The notes beneath the pieces were generated by a model. It worked only from the letters and a program-made list of their open reading frames with translations. It did no database searches and had not been told where the DNA came from. A DNA stretch of 64,000 nucleotides from Fodinicurvata fenggangensis DSM 21160 (GTDB taxonomy: Bacteria; Pseudomonadota; Alphaproteobacteria; Kiloniellales; DSM-21159), in NCBI RefSeq assembly GCF_000686045.1, contig NZ_JMLV01000002.1:372001-436000 (forward strand). The letters are read 5' to 3'. The position numbers and the translations under genes were made by a program. Numbering within the stretch: the first letter of the stretch is position 1; each line of letters starts with the position of its first letter. Below are positions 49,426 to 59,670 of this stretch, piece by piece.

Positions 49426-50742
49426 TTACCAGCGTTTCTCGAACCGCTTGCGCAGGAAGATCGCTGTTGCATTCATGAGGATCAGGAAGCCGAGCAGCAC
49501 CATGATACCTGCCGAGGTGCGCTCGACGAAACCACGCTCGGAGGAATCGGCCCAGATGTAGATCTGCGAGGGCAGCGCCGTGGAGGGACTGAACATCGAG
49601 TCCGGGGCCGAGGTGATGAAGGCGTTCATGCCGATCATCAGCAGTGGAGCGGTTTCTCCCAGCGCCTGTGCCAGGCCGATGATGGAGCCGGTCAGGATAC
49701 CCGGCAGGGCCAGCGGCAGCACGTGATGGAAGACCATCTGCATCTTGGAGGCACCCAGCCCGTAGGCGGCCTCGCGGATCGAGGGCGGGATGGAGCGCAG
49801 GCTGGCGCGCGCGGCGATGATGATGGTGGGCAGGGTCATGAGCGTCAGGGCCAGGCCACCGACCAGGGGCGCCGAGCGCGGCAGCCCGAAGACCTGGATG
49901 AAGACCGCCAGGCCCAGCAGGCCGAAGATGATCGAGGGTACGGCCGCCAGGTTGTTGATGTTGATCTCGATGAAGCTGGTCAGGCGGTTCTTCGGCGCGA
50001 ACTCCTCCAGATAGATGGCGGCGCCAACCCCGAGGGGGATCGAGAGAACGGCAACAACCAGCATCAGATAGAACGAACCGACGATGGCGCCCCACAGGCC
50101 GGCCTGTTCCGGCTGCCGGCTGTCGGCCTGGGTGAAGAGGTTGGAGTTGAAGCTGGTGGAGATCTGCCCCTGGTTCTCCAGGTAGTCCATCCATTCGTAC
50201 TGCAGGTTGCTGACGCGCCGGCGTTCCTCAGGGACGTCGCGGGGTGTGTTGCCCTTGAAGGCCTGGTCGATGTCGCTGCTGGCCAGGAAGGACATGGACA
50301 CGCGCTGACCGATCAGTGAGGGATCCGCCAGCAGGGTCTCCCGCAGTTGCCGGTAGGCCTGGCCGCTGAGGATGCCGCGCAGATCGCGCGCCGCACCGGG
50401 AGCGTCGGCATCCGGCAGGTTTTCCTGGAGGGCGCTGGAGAGCAGGTTGCGGTAGTTTCCAGCGCCGATTTCCTCAGACGTGGGAGTCGTCCCTTCGAAG
50501 CTGAAGTCGGCGGGATCGACATAGACCTCCAGCTCGATCTCCGTGTTCACGAAGGCGGTATAGCCCTGGCTGACGATGGTGAAGAGCAGCACAGCAAGCA
50601 CGCCTAATGCCGCCACGATCGCGGCGATGCCATAGAGCCGGAAACGCCGTTCGGCGGCATAGCGACGGCGCATGCGGGCCTGGGCTGCCGCCGATGTGTG
50701 CAGGCCGTGCGTCGTGAAGGAGCTCGGGGTCGTATCAGTCAT
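49426..50742 (-). CDS. pstA: Phosphate ABC transporter permease PstA
   Basis: PstA has 438 residues from the ATG at 50742, which overlaps the pstC stop. Helix 1 (YGIAAIVAALGVLAVLLFTI) is followed by a periplasmic domain of about 145 residues (DUF3333-like) absent from the shorter E. coli-type PstA, then the five-helix permease with the EAA motif SIREAAYGLGASKMQMVFHH. Family-typical AQALGETAPLLMIG lies near 365. The long N-terminal domain is normal in alphaproteobacteria as far as I know. Confidence 0.95.
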   Translation of the reverse strand: MTDTTPSSFTTHGLHTSAAAQARMRRRYAAERRFRLYGIAAIVAALGVLAVLLFTIVSQGYTAFVNTEIELEVYVDPADFSFEGTTPTSEEIGAGNYRNLLSSALQENLPDADAPGAARDLRGILSGQAYRQLRETLLADPSLIGQRVSMSFLASSDIDQAFKGNTPRDVPEERRRVSNLQYEWMDYLENQGQISTSFNSNLFTQADSRQPEQAGLWGAIVGSFYLMLVVAVLSIPLGVGAAIYLEEFAPKNRLTSFIEININNLAAVPSIIFGLLGLAVFIQVFGLPRSAPLVGGLALTLMTLPTIIIAARASLRSIPPSIREAAYGLGASKMQMVFHHVLPLALPGILTGSIIGLAQALGETAPLLMIGMNAFITSAPDSMFSPSTALPSQIYIWADSSERGFVERTSAGIMVLLGFLILMNATAIFLRKRFEKRW

Positions 50743-52123
50743 ATTTCTCGCGATATCTACGGACCACCAGGATGGCCATGACATTGAGGCAGAGCGTGGT
50801 CAGGAAGAGCATGAAGCCCAGCGCGAAGGCGGACAGCGTCTTGGCGCTGTCGAAGGCCGTGTCGCCGGTCAGGTTGGCCACGATCTGGACCGTCACCGTA
50901 GTGACCTGCTCCAGCGGGTTGAGTGTCAGGTTGGCAGACAGGCCGGCGGCCATGACCACGATCATGGTCTCGCCCACCGCGCGGCTGACGGCCAGCAGGA
51001 TGGCACCGACAATACCGGGCAGGGCGGCCGGAAAGATCACCTGGCGGATGGTTTCGGACTTGGTTGCGCCCAGGCCGGCGGAGCCTTCGCGCAGGGACTG
51101 CGGGACCGCCCGGATCGCATCGTCCGACAAAGAGGACACGAAGGGAATGATCATGATGCCCATGACCGAGCCGGCGGCCAGAGCGCTGTTGGCCGAGACC
51201 GGCAGGCCCAGGATCTCGCCGACCTGCCGAAAGGCCGGCGCTACTGTAAGGGCGGCGAAGAAACCGTAGACGATGGTCGGAATGCCGGCCAACACCTCCA
51301 GAACGGGTTTGACCGAGCCGCGGATGCGCGATGGGGCATACTCCGAGAGGTATATGGCGCTCAACAATCCGATGGGTACGGCCACGGCCATGGCGATGGC
51401 CGCGATCAGCATGGTGCCCATGAAGACCGGAACGGCCCCGAACGCCCCGGAGGAGCCCACCTGGTCCTCGCGTATGGCGGTCTGCGGACTCCACTTCAGC
51501 CCGAAGACGAAATCTATGATGGAATAGCGCTCGAAGAAGCGCAGGGATTCGAAGAACAGCGAGATCACGATGCCGAAGGTCGTGATGATGGCGATCACCG
51601 AGCAGAGGATCATCAGCACTTGGGCCGTGCGTTCCACGCGATGGCGTGCCTGGAACTGCGGGGCGAGATGGCGCGCGGCGAAGGCCAGCGCCATGAGGGA
51701 AAGCGCCAGTGCCAGAATGCCGACCGCCCATTGGCCGCTCGCCTGCAGACTGTTCATGTACTCGGCCGCGGCAATGATAACCGGGTCGTCCGAGGCGAAG
51801 CCCCCTCCGAAAGCCGTGTTCTTGATGGTCGCGAGCAACAGGCCGCGTTTGCCTGCGTCCGCGCCTTCCAGACGTTCCGCGGGCAGGGAGTACAAGGCCA
51901 TCTGATCAATGATGGCCTGTCCGAAAAGGCTCCAGCAGAGCAGGACCACCAGGCTGGGCAGGGCCGCCCAGAGTGCGACATAAGACCCGTGATAGGCTGG
52001 CAGGGAGTGCAGCTTGCCAGCCACCGCGCCATCGCCAGCCAGTTTCCAGGCGCGGCGCTTGCCCAGGAAATAGCCGTAGATGGCCAGCAGAATGACGATC
52101 AGGGCGACGGTGGTCAGAGGCAT
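50735..52123 (-). CDS. pstC: Phosphate ABC transporter permease PstC
   Basis: PstC (462 residues) has two extra N-terminal hydrophobic segments and a periplasmic stretch (about 60-150), then six permease helices. The EAA loop is SLREGSAGLGATKSETIRQV and the helix-end motif SRAVGETMIVVMAAG is typical of PstC. It starts 70 bases after pstS, beyond a strong hairpin, which probably tunes its expression below pstS. It overlaps pstA. Confidence 0.95.
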   Translation of the reverse strand: MPLTTVALIVILLAIYGYFLGKRRAWKLAGDGAVAGKLHSLPAYHGSYVALWAALPSLVVLLCWSLFGQAIIDQMALYSLPAERLEGADAGKRGLLLATIKNTAFGGGFASDDPVIIAAAEYMNSLQASGQWAVGILALALSLMALAFAARHLAPQFQARHRVERTAQVLMILCSVIAIITTFGIVISLFFESLRFFERYSIIDFVFGLKWSPQTAIREDQVGSSGAFGAVPVFMGTMLIAAIAMAVAVPIGLLSAIYLSEYAPSRIRGSVKPVLEVLAGIPTIVYGFFAALTVAPAFRQVGEILGLPVSANSALAAGSVMGIMIIPFVSSLSDDAIRAVPQSLREGSAGLGATKSETIRQVIFPAALPGIVGAILLAVSRAVGETMIVVMAAGLSANLTLNPLEQVTTVTVQIVANLTGDTAFDSAKTLSAFALGFMLFLTTLCLNVMAILVVRRYREKYD

Positions 52124-52146
52124 TCGGAGTACCTGTCAGATAGGAA

Positions 52147-52181
52147 CGGCGGCGTGAGGCCGAGGAAGCCTCACGCCGCCG
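52147..52181 (-). terminator. 14-bp perfect hairpin between pstS and pstC
   Basis: A perfect 14-bp stem (52147-52160 with 52168-52181) has a 7-base loop, 12 bases after the pstS stop. On the minus strand the following bases are TTCCTATCTG, not a strong T tract. It probably acts as a partial terminator or 3'-end stabiliser, allowing high pstS and low pstCAB expression. Confidence 0.7.
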
Positions 52182-52193
52182 GATAAGGGATCC

Positions 52194-53237
52194 TTACTCG
52201 TAGCGGCTCATGTGCTCGCCGTTGCGCACGGCCTCACGGGTTTTGGCCCGCTGGTCTTCCGGGGCCGGCACCAGGCCGATGTCGGTGAGGTAGCCGCCCG
52301 GTCCGCTCGCGGCCTCGCTGGTGGCTTCCTCGATGAACGCTTCCATGCCAGGAATGACCTCGCGGTGCGCGTTCTTGTAGTAGATGAAGATCGGTCGGGA
52401 AACCGGATAGGACCCGTCGGCGATGGTGGCTTCCGCGGGCTCGACGCCCTCGATGGACACCACCTGCAGGCTGTCCTGGTTCTCATAGAAGAAGGAATAG
52501 CCGAAGATGCCGTAGGCTGTCGGATCGGAGTTGAGACGCTGGACGATCAGGTTGTCGTTCTCACCTGCCTCGATGAACTTACCGTCCTCGCGCATGCGCT
52601 GGCAGACTTCCTCATAGCGAACCTCGTCGCTTTCGTGCAGGGCTTCGATGGCCTCGAACTCGCTGCATCCTTCTTCCATGACCAGCTCGACCCATGCATC
52701 GCGCGTGCCGGAGGTCGGCGGCGGACCCATGACCTGGATTTCGGCATCGGGGAAATCGGGATTCACGTCCGCCCAGGTCTCGTGCGGATTCTCGACGATC
52801 TCGCCGTCGACTGCGACTTCCGCGGCCAGGGCCTGGTGCAGTTCGGCCAGGGAGATATCGAAAACCTTGCCGTCACGGCTGGTGGCCAGGGCAATGCCGT
52901 CGAAGCCGAGGACCTGTTCGCTGATGTCGTCGACACCATTGCCGACGCAGAGTTCGTATTCCGATTGCTTCATGGCACGCGACGCACCGGTCAGATCGGG
53001 ATGGTCCACGCCAACGCCCTGGCAGAAGATCTGCATGCCACCGCCGGTGCCGGTGGACTCGATGACCGGGGCCGCATTGCCGGTCATGTTGGCGAACTCT
53101 TCGGCAATCATCGTGGAATAGGGAAAAACGGTCGAGGAACCTACGCCGCGAAGCTGTTCGCGGGATTGGGCCTGGGCGCCGGAGGCTACAGCCAGGGCCG
53201 CGGCCGCCAGGGTGCTGGCAAGAAGAACCTTTTTCAT
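52194..53237 (-). CDS. pstS: Phosphate-binding protein PstS
   Basis: PstS (347 residues) is the periplasmic phosphate receptor. The signal peptide ends ASGAQAQ. The phosphate-binding loops are VGSSTVFPYSTMIAEEF near the mature N terminus and SGTRDAWVELVMEEG; four cysteines (FCQG, LCVG, GCSE, VCQR) could form two disulfides. The start at 53237 has AGGAGGTG about eight bases upstream, an unusually strong site consistent with high expression; the extension to 53315 is rejected. It is first in the pst operon. Confidence 0.94.
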   Translation of the reverse strand: MKKVLLASTLAAAALAVASGAQAQSREQLRGVGSSTVFPYSTMIAEEFANMTGNAAPVIESTGTGGGMQIFCQGVGVDHPDLTGASRAMKQSEYELCVGNGVDDISEQVLGFDGIALATSRDGKVFDISLAELHQALAAEVAVDGEIVENPHETWADVNPDFPDAEIQVMGPPPTSGTRDAWVELVMEEGCSEFEAIEALHESDEVRYEEVCQRMREDGKFIEAGENDNLIVQRLNSDPTAYGIFGYSFFYENQDSLQVVSIEGVEPAEATIADGSYPVSRPIFIYYKNAHREVIPGMEAFIEEATSEAASGPGGYLTDIGLVPAPEDQRAKTREAVRNGEHMSRYE

Positions 53238-53353
53238 GAGTCGCTCACCTCCTGAAGGGTGCAGTTTCAGATTTGGATCCCTTGAGGCGCAGGCCACGGT
53301 GCCGGCGGGCCTCAATGATGTGGCTGACCCTATCCAGACTTGAAAAAGGTTAT

Positions 53354-53371
53354 ATGACTTTTGTGTTACGG
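53354..53371 (-). promoter_or_regulatory. Candidate PhoB box before pstS
   Basis: On the minus strand CCGTAAC, four bases, then AAGTCAT gives the 7-4-7 layout of a Pho box (consensus CTGTCAT-N4-CTGTCAT), with 4/7 and 5/7 matches. It lies about 117 bases before the pstS start in an AT-rich stretch. It is degenerate, so position and context carry more weight than the bases. Confidence 0.35.
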
Positions 53372-53433
53372 TTTTTTGAAACCCGGACGTTTTTTTCGTT
53401 ACCGACGCAAGACCGGGATTCCATACGCAAGGT

Positions 53434-54885
53434 CTAGTCGGATTGGAGATCTTCCAGGCTTTCCTGTTCTGCTCGACTTTCGGCAGGCAGGTAGACGGTA
53501 AAGGTGGAGCCTCTGCCTACTTCACTGTCCACCTTCAGGAAGCCGCGGTGGCGGTTGAGAATATGCTTCACGATGGCCAGCCCCAGGCCGGTGCCCCCCA
53601 GTTCGCGCGAGCGGGCGGTGTCCACGCGATAGAAACGTTCGGTCAATCGCGTCAGGTGTTGACGCGAGATGCCCTCGCCCTGGTCGATGACATGAATGGC
53701 CAGCCCTGACCGCCCCAGGCGCCGCGCCCCGGCATCGCTGTCGGGCTGCACGATTGCGCCCCTGATCTTCACTTCGCTGTCGGGACGGCCGTACTTGATC
53801 GCGTTGTCGATGAGATTCTGGAAAACCTGGGTCAATTCATCCGCGTCGCCCACCACCGGCGGCAGGTCCGGAAGTTCCACCTTCAGGCGAATGTTCTTGT
53901 CTCGAGCCCTGAACTCCAGGGTCTGGAGGAGCTTTTCCAGCAAGGGATTCAGGGCGATTTCGCTGGAGGGCAGGGAATGCTCGCGCATTTCGATGCGCGA
54001 CAGGCTCAACAGGTCTTCCACCAGCCGGATCATGCGGCTTGCCTGGTCCTGCATGATCGTCAGGAAGGACTCCCGGGCTTCGCTGTCATCCCGGGCCGGG
54101 CCGCGCAGGGTTTCGATGAAGCCGATCAGGCTGGACAGGGGTGTTCGCAGCTCATGGCTGGCGTTGGCAACGAAGTCGGCGCGCATGCGTTCGGCGCGAT
54201 AGGCGGCCGTGAGGTCATGCAGGGCCACGATGGCGATGGTGCCGTCGGATGCGGGCGTTTGGAGCGGCACGACCCGGGCGCTGAAGTGTCGCTCTACATC
54301 GTCGTGCAGCTGGAAGTCCACTTCCTGCTCCGCTTCGCCGGCGATGACGGCGTCGGCAGCCGCGACAAGCGAAGGATGGCGCACGACAGAGAGCAGGTCG
54401 CGGTTGACCAGATCGCTGCCCAGCAATTTCAGAGCAGCCTCGTTGGCACCCAGGATGCGACGTGTCCGGTCCAGCATCAGCAGGGGGTCCGGCAGGGCGG
54501 AAAGGATCGCCTGGCTGTTGGCGGTTACTTCCTGCAGCTCCTGCTTCTGCCGTTCGCGTTCACTGGCCGTGTGATAGATGGCGGCATCCAGATGCGGGGA
54601 AAGGATGTCCGCGCCAGCCGATGGCGGGCGGGGCAATATGCCTCGGCGCGGTCGATGCGAGGGCTGGCGAATGGATTCAAGGTAATCGTACAGACTGTGG
54701 AGGTGCCGGAAATGCTGGCGCAGAAGGACTCCGGTTCCCAACAGGACGGCCAGGAAAGCCAAGAAGGCCCAGGTCCAGGGCAGGATACCGATGATGAGAA
54801 ACAGCAGCAGCACCAGCCCCGCCGGGGTCGACAGGGCGAGGGTGGCAAGCGGCAGATAGCGCCAGAGCTGGGCCTTGCGGGACAT
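53434..54885 (-). CDS. phoR: Phosphate regulon sensor kinase PhoR
   Basis: PhoR (483 residues) is the membrane sensor kinase. Two hydrophobic helices occupy about 11-55, then a PAS domain (about 125-230; ILSALPDPLLMLDRTRRILG), the HisKA domain with H244 in NASHELRTPLSSLIGF and the ATPase domain with N box QNLIDNAIKYG, G1 VIDQGEGIS and G2 GTGLGLAIVKHI. It phosphorylates PhoB when phosphate is scarce. Unusually for E. coli readers, phoR precedes pstS and phoB is at the far end of the cluster. GGGAAGGA precedes the ATG. Confidence 0.95.
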   Translation of the reverse strand: MSRKAQLWRYLPLATLALSTPAGLVLLLFLIIGILPWTWAFLAFLAVLLGTGVLLRQHFRHLHSLYDYLESIRQPSHRPRRGILPRPPSAGADILSPHLDAAIYHTASERERQKQELQEVTANSQAILSALPDPLLMLDRTRRILGANEAALKLLGSDLVNRDLLSVVRHPSLVAAADAVIAGEAEQEVDFQLHDDVERHFSARVVPLQTPASDGTIAIVALHDLTAAYRAERMRADFVANASHELRTPLSSLIGFIETLRGPARDDSEARESFLTIMQDQASRMIRLVEDLLSLSRIEMREHSLPSSEIALNPLLEKLLQTLEFRARDKNIRLKVELPDLPPVVGDADELTQVFQNLIDNAIKYGRPDSEVKIRGAIVQPDSDAGARRLGRSGLAIHVIDQGEGISRQHLTRLTERFYRVDTARSRELGGTGLGLAIVKHILNRHRGFLKVDSEVGRGSTFTVYLPAESRAEQESLEDLQSD

Positions 54886-54971
54886 CCTGTCCTTCCCTGA
54901 AATTGCTGATACGACCCCCTAGCCCGAGCCCGACGTGGTGATCACGTCGAGCCGGAGCCTAGCAGACGACT

Positions 54972-54989
54972 GTTACAAAACCGAGACAG
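54972..54989 (-). promoter_or_regulatory. Candidate PhoB box before phoR
   Basis: On the minus strand CTGTCTC, four bases, then TTGTAAC (5/7 and 4/7 to the Pho consensus half) lies about 87 bases before the phoR start. The shared GTAAC with the pstS site and the 7-4-7 spacing make autoregulation plausible but unproven. Confidence 0.3.
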
Positions 54990-55040
54990 ACCGATTGCAT
55001 TCGAAGTCTCCGGACAGGCTGCCAGTGGAAGGCCAGCACG

Positions 55041-57317
55041 TCAGTCGCCGCGGTTCTGGATCGCGCCATGCGCCGCAAGGGCCGCCGAGGTAACCAGGTC
55101 GCTGACGGTTGAGCCCAGGCTGACGATCTGAGCCGGCTTGGCAAGGCCCATGAGCAGCGGGCCGATCATGGTTCCTGAGCCGAGCTCCTTGACCAGCTTG
55201 GTAACGATGTTGGCTGAGTGAAGGGCCGGCATGATCAGGACGTTGGCGGGTCCCGAGAGGCGACAGAAGGGATACAGTTCCATCATCAGGTCATGGTTCA
55301 GTGCCACGTCGGCCTGCATCTCACCGTCGTACTCGAAATCCGGCTGACGTGCGTCCAGCAGATCCAGCGCTTCGCGTACGCGTACGGCCTTCTCGCGCGG
55401 TGGATTGCCGAAGTTGGAGAAACTGAGCAGGGCCACGCGGGGTTCATGGCCCATGGCCCGGGCCGTCTCGGCGGCCTGTTCGGTGATGTCCGCCAGGACT
55501 TCGGCAGGCGGCAGTTCGTGAATCTGTGTGTCCGCGATGAAGATGGAACGGCCGCGATAGACCATGATGTTCAGGCAGTAGACCTGGTGGTTCGGACGGC
55601 TGTCCAGGCAGAGCCTGAGGTCATCGTAGGCGATGTTGAAGGGGCGCGTGAGCCCGGTCACCAGAGCGTCGGCCTCGCCACAGGCCAGCATGCAGCCGGC
55701 GAAGACATTGCGGTTCTGGTTGACCATCCTCTGGCAATCCCGGAACAGCTGGCCCTTGCGATTCAGGCGATTATAGAGGAACTCGGTATAGCGTTCCCTG
55801 TGATTTCCGATCGCTGCATTGACGATCTCGGCGAAATCGCCCTGTAGGCCGATGGCCTGCATGGTTTCCTTTATGCGTTCCTCGCGCCCCACCAGGATCG
55901 GCGTGCCGAAACCGGCGTTGTAGTAGGACAGGGCGGCACGGATCGTCGTCTCCTCCTCGCCTTCCGCGAAGACCACGCGGCGCGGAGAATGGCGGACCTT
56001 CTCGAAGATGTTCTGCAGGCTGGAGGCGGTGGGATCGAGCCGTCCGGTGAGCTGCTGGACGTAGCCCTCCATGTCCTCTATCGGCTTGCGGGCGACGCCG
56101 CTGTCGACGGCTGCCTGGGCCACGGCCAGTGGAACCTTGACGATCAGGCGGGGGTCGAAGGGGGCCGGAATGATGTACTCCCGGCCGTACCGCAGGCGGC
56201 GGCCGGAGTAGGCGCGGTCCACCTCGTCGGGCACATCCTCACGGGCCAGCGCCGCCAGCGCGTCGGCGGCGGCCACTTTCATCTCCATGTTGATGGTCGA
56301 CGCGCGGACGTCCAGGGCCCCGCGGAAGATATAGGGAAAGCCCAGCACGTTGTTGACCTGGTTGGGATAGTCCGAGCGGCCGGTTGCCATGATCGCGTCG
56401 TTGCGCACCTCGGCCACCTCTTCCGGCGTGATCTCCGGGTCGGGATTGGCCATGGCGAAGATAACGGGATTGTCGGCCATGGACTTCACCATGTCCTGGG
56501 TCAGGGCGCCCTTCACCGACAGTCCGAAGAAGATGTCCGCCCCCTCCAGCGCCTCGGCCAGGGTCCGGCGATCCGTCTTGACCGCATGGGCCGATTTCCA
56601 TTGGTTCATGCCTTCCTTGCGGCCCTGGTGGATCACGCCCTTGGTGTCGCAGATGATAACGTTTTCGGGCTTGAAGCCCATGGCCTTCACCAGTTCCGCA
56701 CAGGCGATGCCGGCCGCTCCGGCTCCGTTGATGACCATCTTCGCTTCGGACATCTCGCGTCCGGTAAGATGCAGGGCGTTGATGATGCCGGCCGCCGCGA
56801 TGATGGCCGTGCCATGCTGGTCGTCATGGAAGACCGGGATGTCCAGCAGTTCCTTCAGCTGCTGTTCGATGATGAAGCACTCGGGGGCCTTGATATCCTC
56901 CAGGTTGATCCCGCCGAAGGAGGCGCCCAGGAAGCGCACGCAGTTGATGAACTCGTCCACGTCCTCGGTGGAAACCTCGAGATCGAAACCATCCACATCG
57001 GCAAAGCGCTTGAAGAGGACGGCCTTACCTTCCATCACGGGTTTGGAAGCCGCGGCCCCGAGGTTGCCGAGACCCAGGACAGCGGTGCCGTTGGATATGA
57101 CCGCGACCAGGTTCCCCTTCGCCGTGTAATCATAGGCCAGGGAGACGTCATCGGCGATGCGCAGGCAGGGTTCGGCCACGCCCGGGGAATAGGCCAGCGA
57201 CAGATCGCGCTGTGTGGTCAGCGGTTTCGTGGGCGTGATTTCAAGCTTTCCGGGCCGTCCCTGCGCGTGGAACTCCAAGGCTTCGGCTGCGTTCGTCCGG
57301 GGCGTCTTCTTTTCCAT
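55041..57317 (-). CDS. maeB: NADP-dependent malic enzyme with phosphotransacetylase-like domain
   Basis: This is a 758-residue fusion. The malic-enzyme half (1-430) decarboxylates malate to pyruvate, with SLAYSPGVAEPCL, VISNGTAVLGLGNLGAAASK, FHDDQHGTAI and the NADP-site INGAGAAGIACAELV. The C-terminal half (about 435-758) is the phosphotransacetylase-like regulatory domain (FAEGEEETTIRAALSYYNAG; NVLIMPALHSANIVTKL). The length is that of MaeB. It is divergent from the formaldehyde genes by about 227 bases. Confidence 0.97.
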   Translation of the reverse strand: MEKKTPRTNAAEALEFHAQGRPGKLEITPTKPLTTQRDLSLAYSPGVAEPCLRIADDVSLAYDYTAKGNLVAVISNGTAVLGLGNLGAAASKPVMEGKAVLFKRFADVDGFDLEVSTEDVDEFINCVRFLGASFGGINLEDIKAPECFIIEQQLKELLDIPVFHDDQHGTAIIAAAGIINALHLTGREMSEAKMVINGAGAAGIACAELVKAMGFKPENVIICDTKGVIHQGRKEGMNQWKSAHAVKTDRRTLAEALEGADIFFGLSVKGALTQDMVKSMADNPVIFAMANPDPEITPEEVAEVRNDAIMATGRSDYPNQVNNVLGFPYIFRGALDVRASTINMEMKVAAADALAALAREDVPDEVDRAYSGRRLRYGREYIIPAPFDPRLIVKVPLAVAQAAVDSGVARKPIEDMEGYVQQLTGRLDPTASSLQNIFEKVRHSPRRVVFAEGEEETTIRAALSYYNAGFGTPILVGREERIKETMQAIGLQGDFAEIVNAAIGNHRERYTEFLYNRLNRKGQLFRDCQRMVNQNRNVFAGCMLACGEADALVTGLTRPFNIAYDDLRLCLDSRPNHQVYCLNIMVYRGRSIFIADTQIHELPPAEVLADITEQAAETARAMGHEPRVALLSFSNFGNPPREKAVRVREALDLLDARQPDFEYDGEMQADVALNHDLMMELYPFCRLSGPANVLIMPALHSANIVTKLVKELGSGTMIGPLLMGLAKPAQIVSLGSTVSDLVTSAALAAHGAIQNRGD

Positions 57318-57493
57318 TCCCAGTCTCTTTTCTTGTTTTACTCAAGCCGCAAAGCGTTGCGATGCTTTATCCGGACGCGGAATGTTAGTGCAAGTCGATG
57401 CCTGTGGAAACGATGAACCGGCCGGCTGTCGCATAGCGCCGAATTTCCGGCGGCGCTGTGATTGACGCGTGCTCGTTCGACAGGAAATGATAG

Positions 57494-58651
<1,158 letters not shown>

Positions 58652-58664
58652 CCATCTCAAGCCG

Positions 58665-58688
58665 GGGCCGTCCTTCAAGGGGCGGCCC
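58665..58688 (+). other. Hairpin between frmA and fghA
   Basis: A 9-bp GC stem (58665-58673 with 58680-58688, one T-G pair) lies 13 bases after the frmA stop and 32 before fghA. No T tract follows. It may stabilise the frmA message or mildly attenuate fghA. Confidence 0.35.
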
Positions 58689-58719
58689 TGCTGCTTCAGC
58701 CTTTATCGGGAGAGCAAAC

Positions 58720-59559
58720 ATGACCCTGGAAATCCGGGCCAGCAGCCGTTGTTTCGGTGGCGAGGTGCGTTACTGCAGTCATCCCTCCACTGCCACCGGC
58801 ACCGAGATGCGATTTTCGGCCTACCTGCCGCCAGGTGAAGGCCCCTTCCCTGTCCTGCTCTGGCTGTCGGGCCTGACCTGTACCGAAGACAATTTCACCA
58901 GCAAGGCCGGCGCCTATCGCAAGGCGGCGGAACTGGGACTGATGGTGGTGGCTCCGGACACCAGCCCCCGTGGCAAGAGCGTGGCCAATGACGATAGCTA
59001 TGACCTGGGCCAGGGAGCCGGTTTCTATGTGGACGCAACAGAGGCGCCCTGGGCCCCGAATTTCAGGATGGACAGTTATGTCACGCAGGACCTGATCGCA
59101 GTCGTCCAGCAGGAACTGCCGGCGCGCAAGGGCCCCATGGCGATCTCGGGACACTCGATGGGTGGTCATGGCGCCTTGACGCTGGCCCTGAACAATCCCG
59201 GGCTGTTCACCTCGGTTTCGGCTTTTGCGCCCATTGCCTCGCCAACCCGCTGCCCCTGGGGCGAGAAGGCCCTGGGGGCCTATCTGGGCCCCCGCTCGGA
59301 AGCCTGGAAGCGGCATGACGCCTCGTTGCTGATCGCAAGAGATGCAGCTTCAGGACATTTTGATGACATTCTTGTGGATCAGGGCACGGCCGACGGCTTC
59401 CTGGAAGAGCAGCTGAAGCCCGAACTGCTGGAGGAGTCCGCTTCCAAGGCGGGGCAAAAGCTGACTTTGCGCCGCCAGCCGGGCTATGATCACTCCTATT
59501 TCTTCATCTCCAGCTTCATCGACGATCATCTGTCCTTCCATGCCCAGAGACTCAAGTGA
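58720..59559 (+). CDS. fghA: S-formylglutathione hydrolase
   Basis: This is a 279-residue esterase D-type hydrolase that releases formate and glutathione from S-formylglutathione. The nucleophile is S146 in SGHSMGGHGALT; the acid is probably in DQGTADGF (near 223) and the base in GYDHSYFF (near 258). LSGLTCTEDNFTSKAG is the family signature. GGGAGAG precedes the ATG. It works directly after FrmA; glutathione comes from GshB at 13.5 kb. Confidence 0.97.
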   Translation: MTLEIRASSRCFGGEVRYCSHPSTATGTEMRFSAYLPPGEGPFPVLLWLSGLTCTEDNFTSKAGAYRKAAELGLMVVAPDTSPRGKSVANDDSYDLGQGAGFYVDATEAPWAPNFRMDSYVTQDLIAVVQQELPARKGPMAISGHSMGGHGALTLALNNPGLFTSVSAFAPIASPTRCPWGEKALGAYLGPRSEAWKRHDASLLIARDAASGHFDDILVDQGTADGFLEEQLKPELLEESASKAGQKLTLRRQPGYDHSYFFISSFIDDHLSFHAQRLK

Positions 59560-59670
59560 AGCCTGAAGGTTCAGCCGGCAATTGAAACCGGGCGGCGGCG
59601 TACAAGATTAGGCCAAGGTTCTGTCCTACAGGCAGGCTATTCAGGTAGACAGTCGAAAGGCTTGGTTTAT

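Noticed and set aside
50672-52186. 504-codon plus-strand open frame opposite pstC/pstA
   Set aside because: It spans two clear permease genes on the other strand and is low-complexity, rich in Gly, Asp, His and Gln.
55989-57416. 475-codon plus-strand open frame opposite maeB
   Set aside because: Antisense shadow; maeB domains and active-site motifs are intact on the minus strand.
57435-57457. 7-bp GC hairpin between maeB and frmA
   Set aside because: Short stem in a GC-rich region without T tract or clear operator symmetry; chance occurrence is likely.
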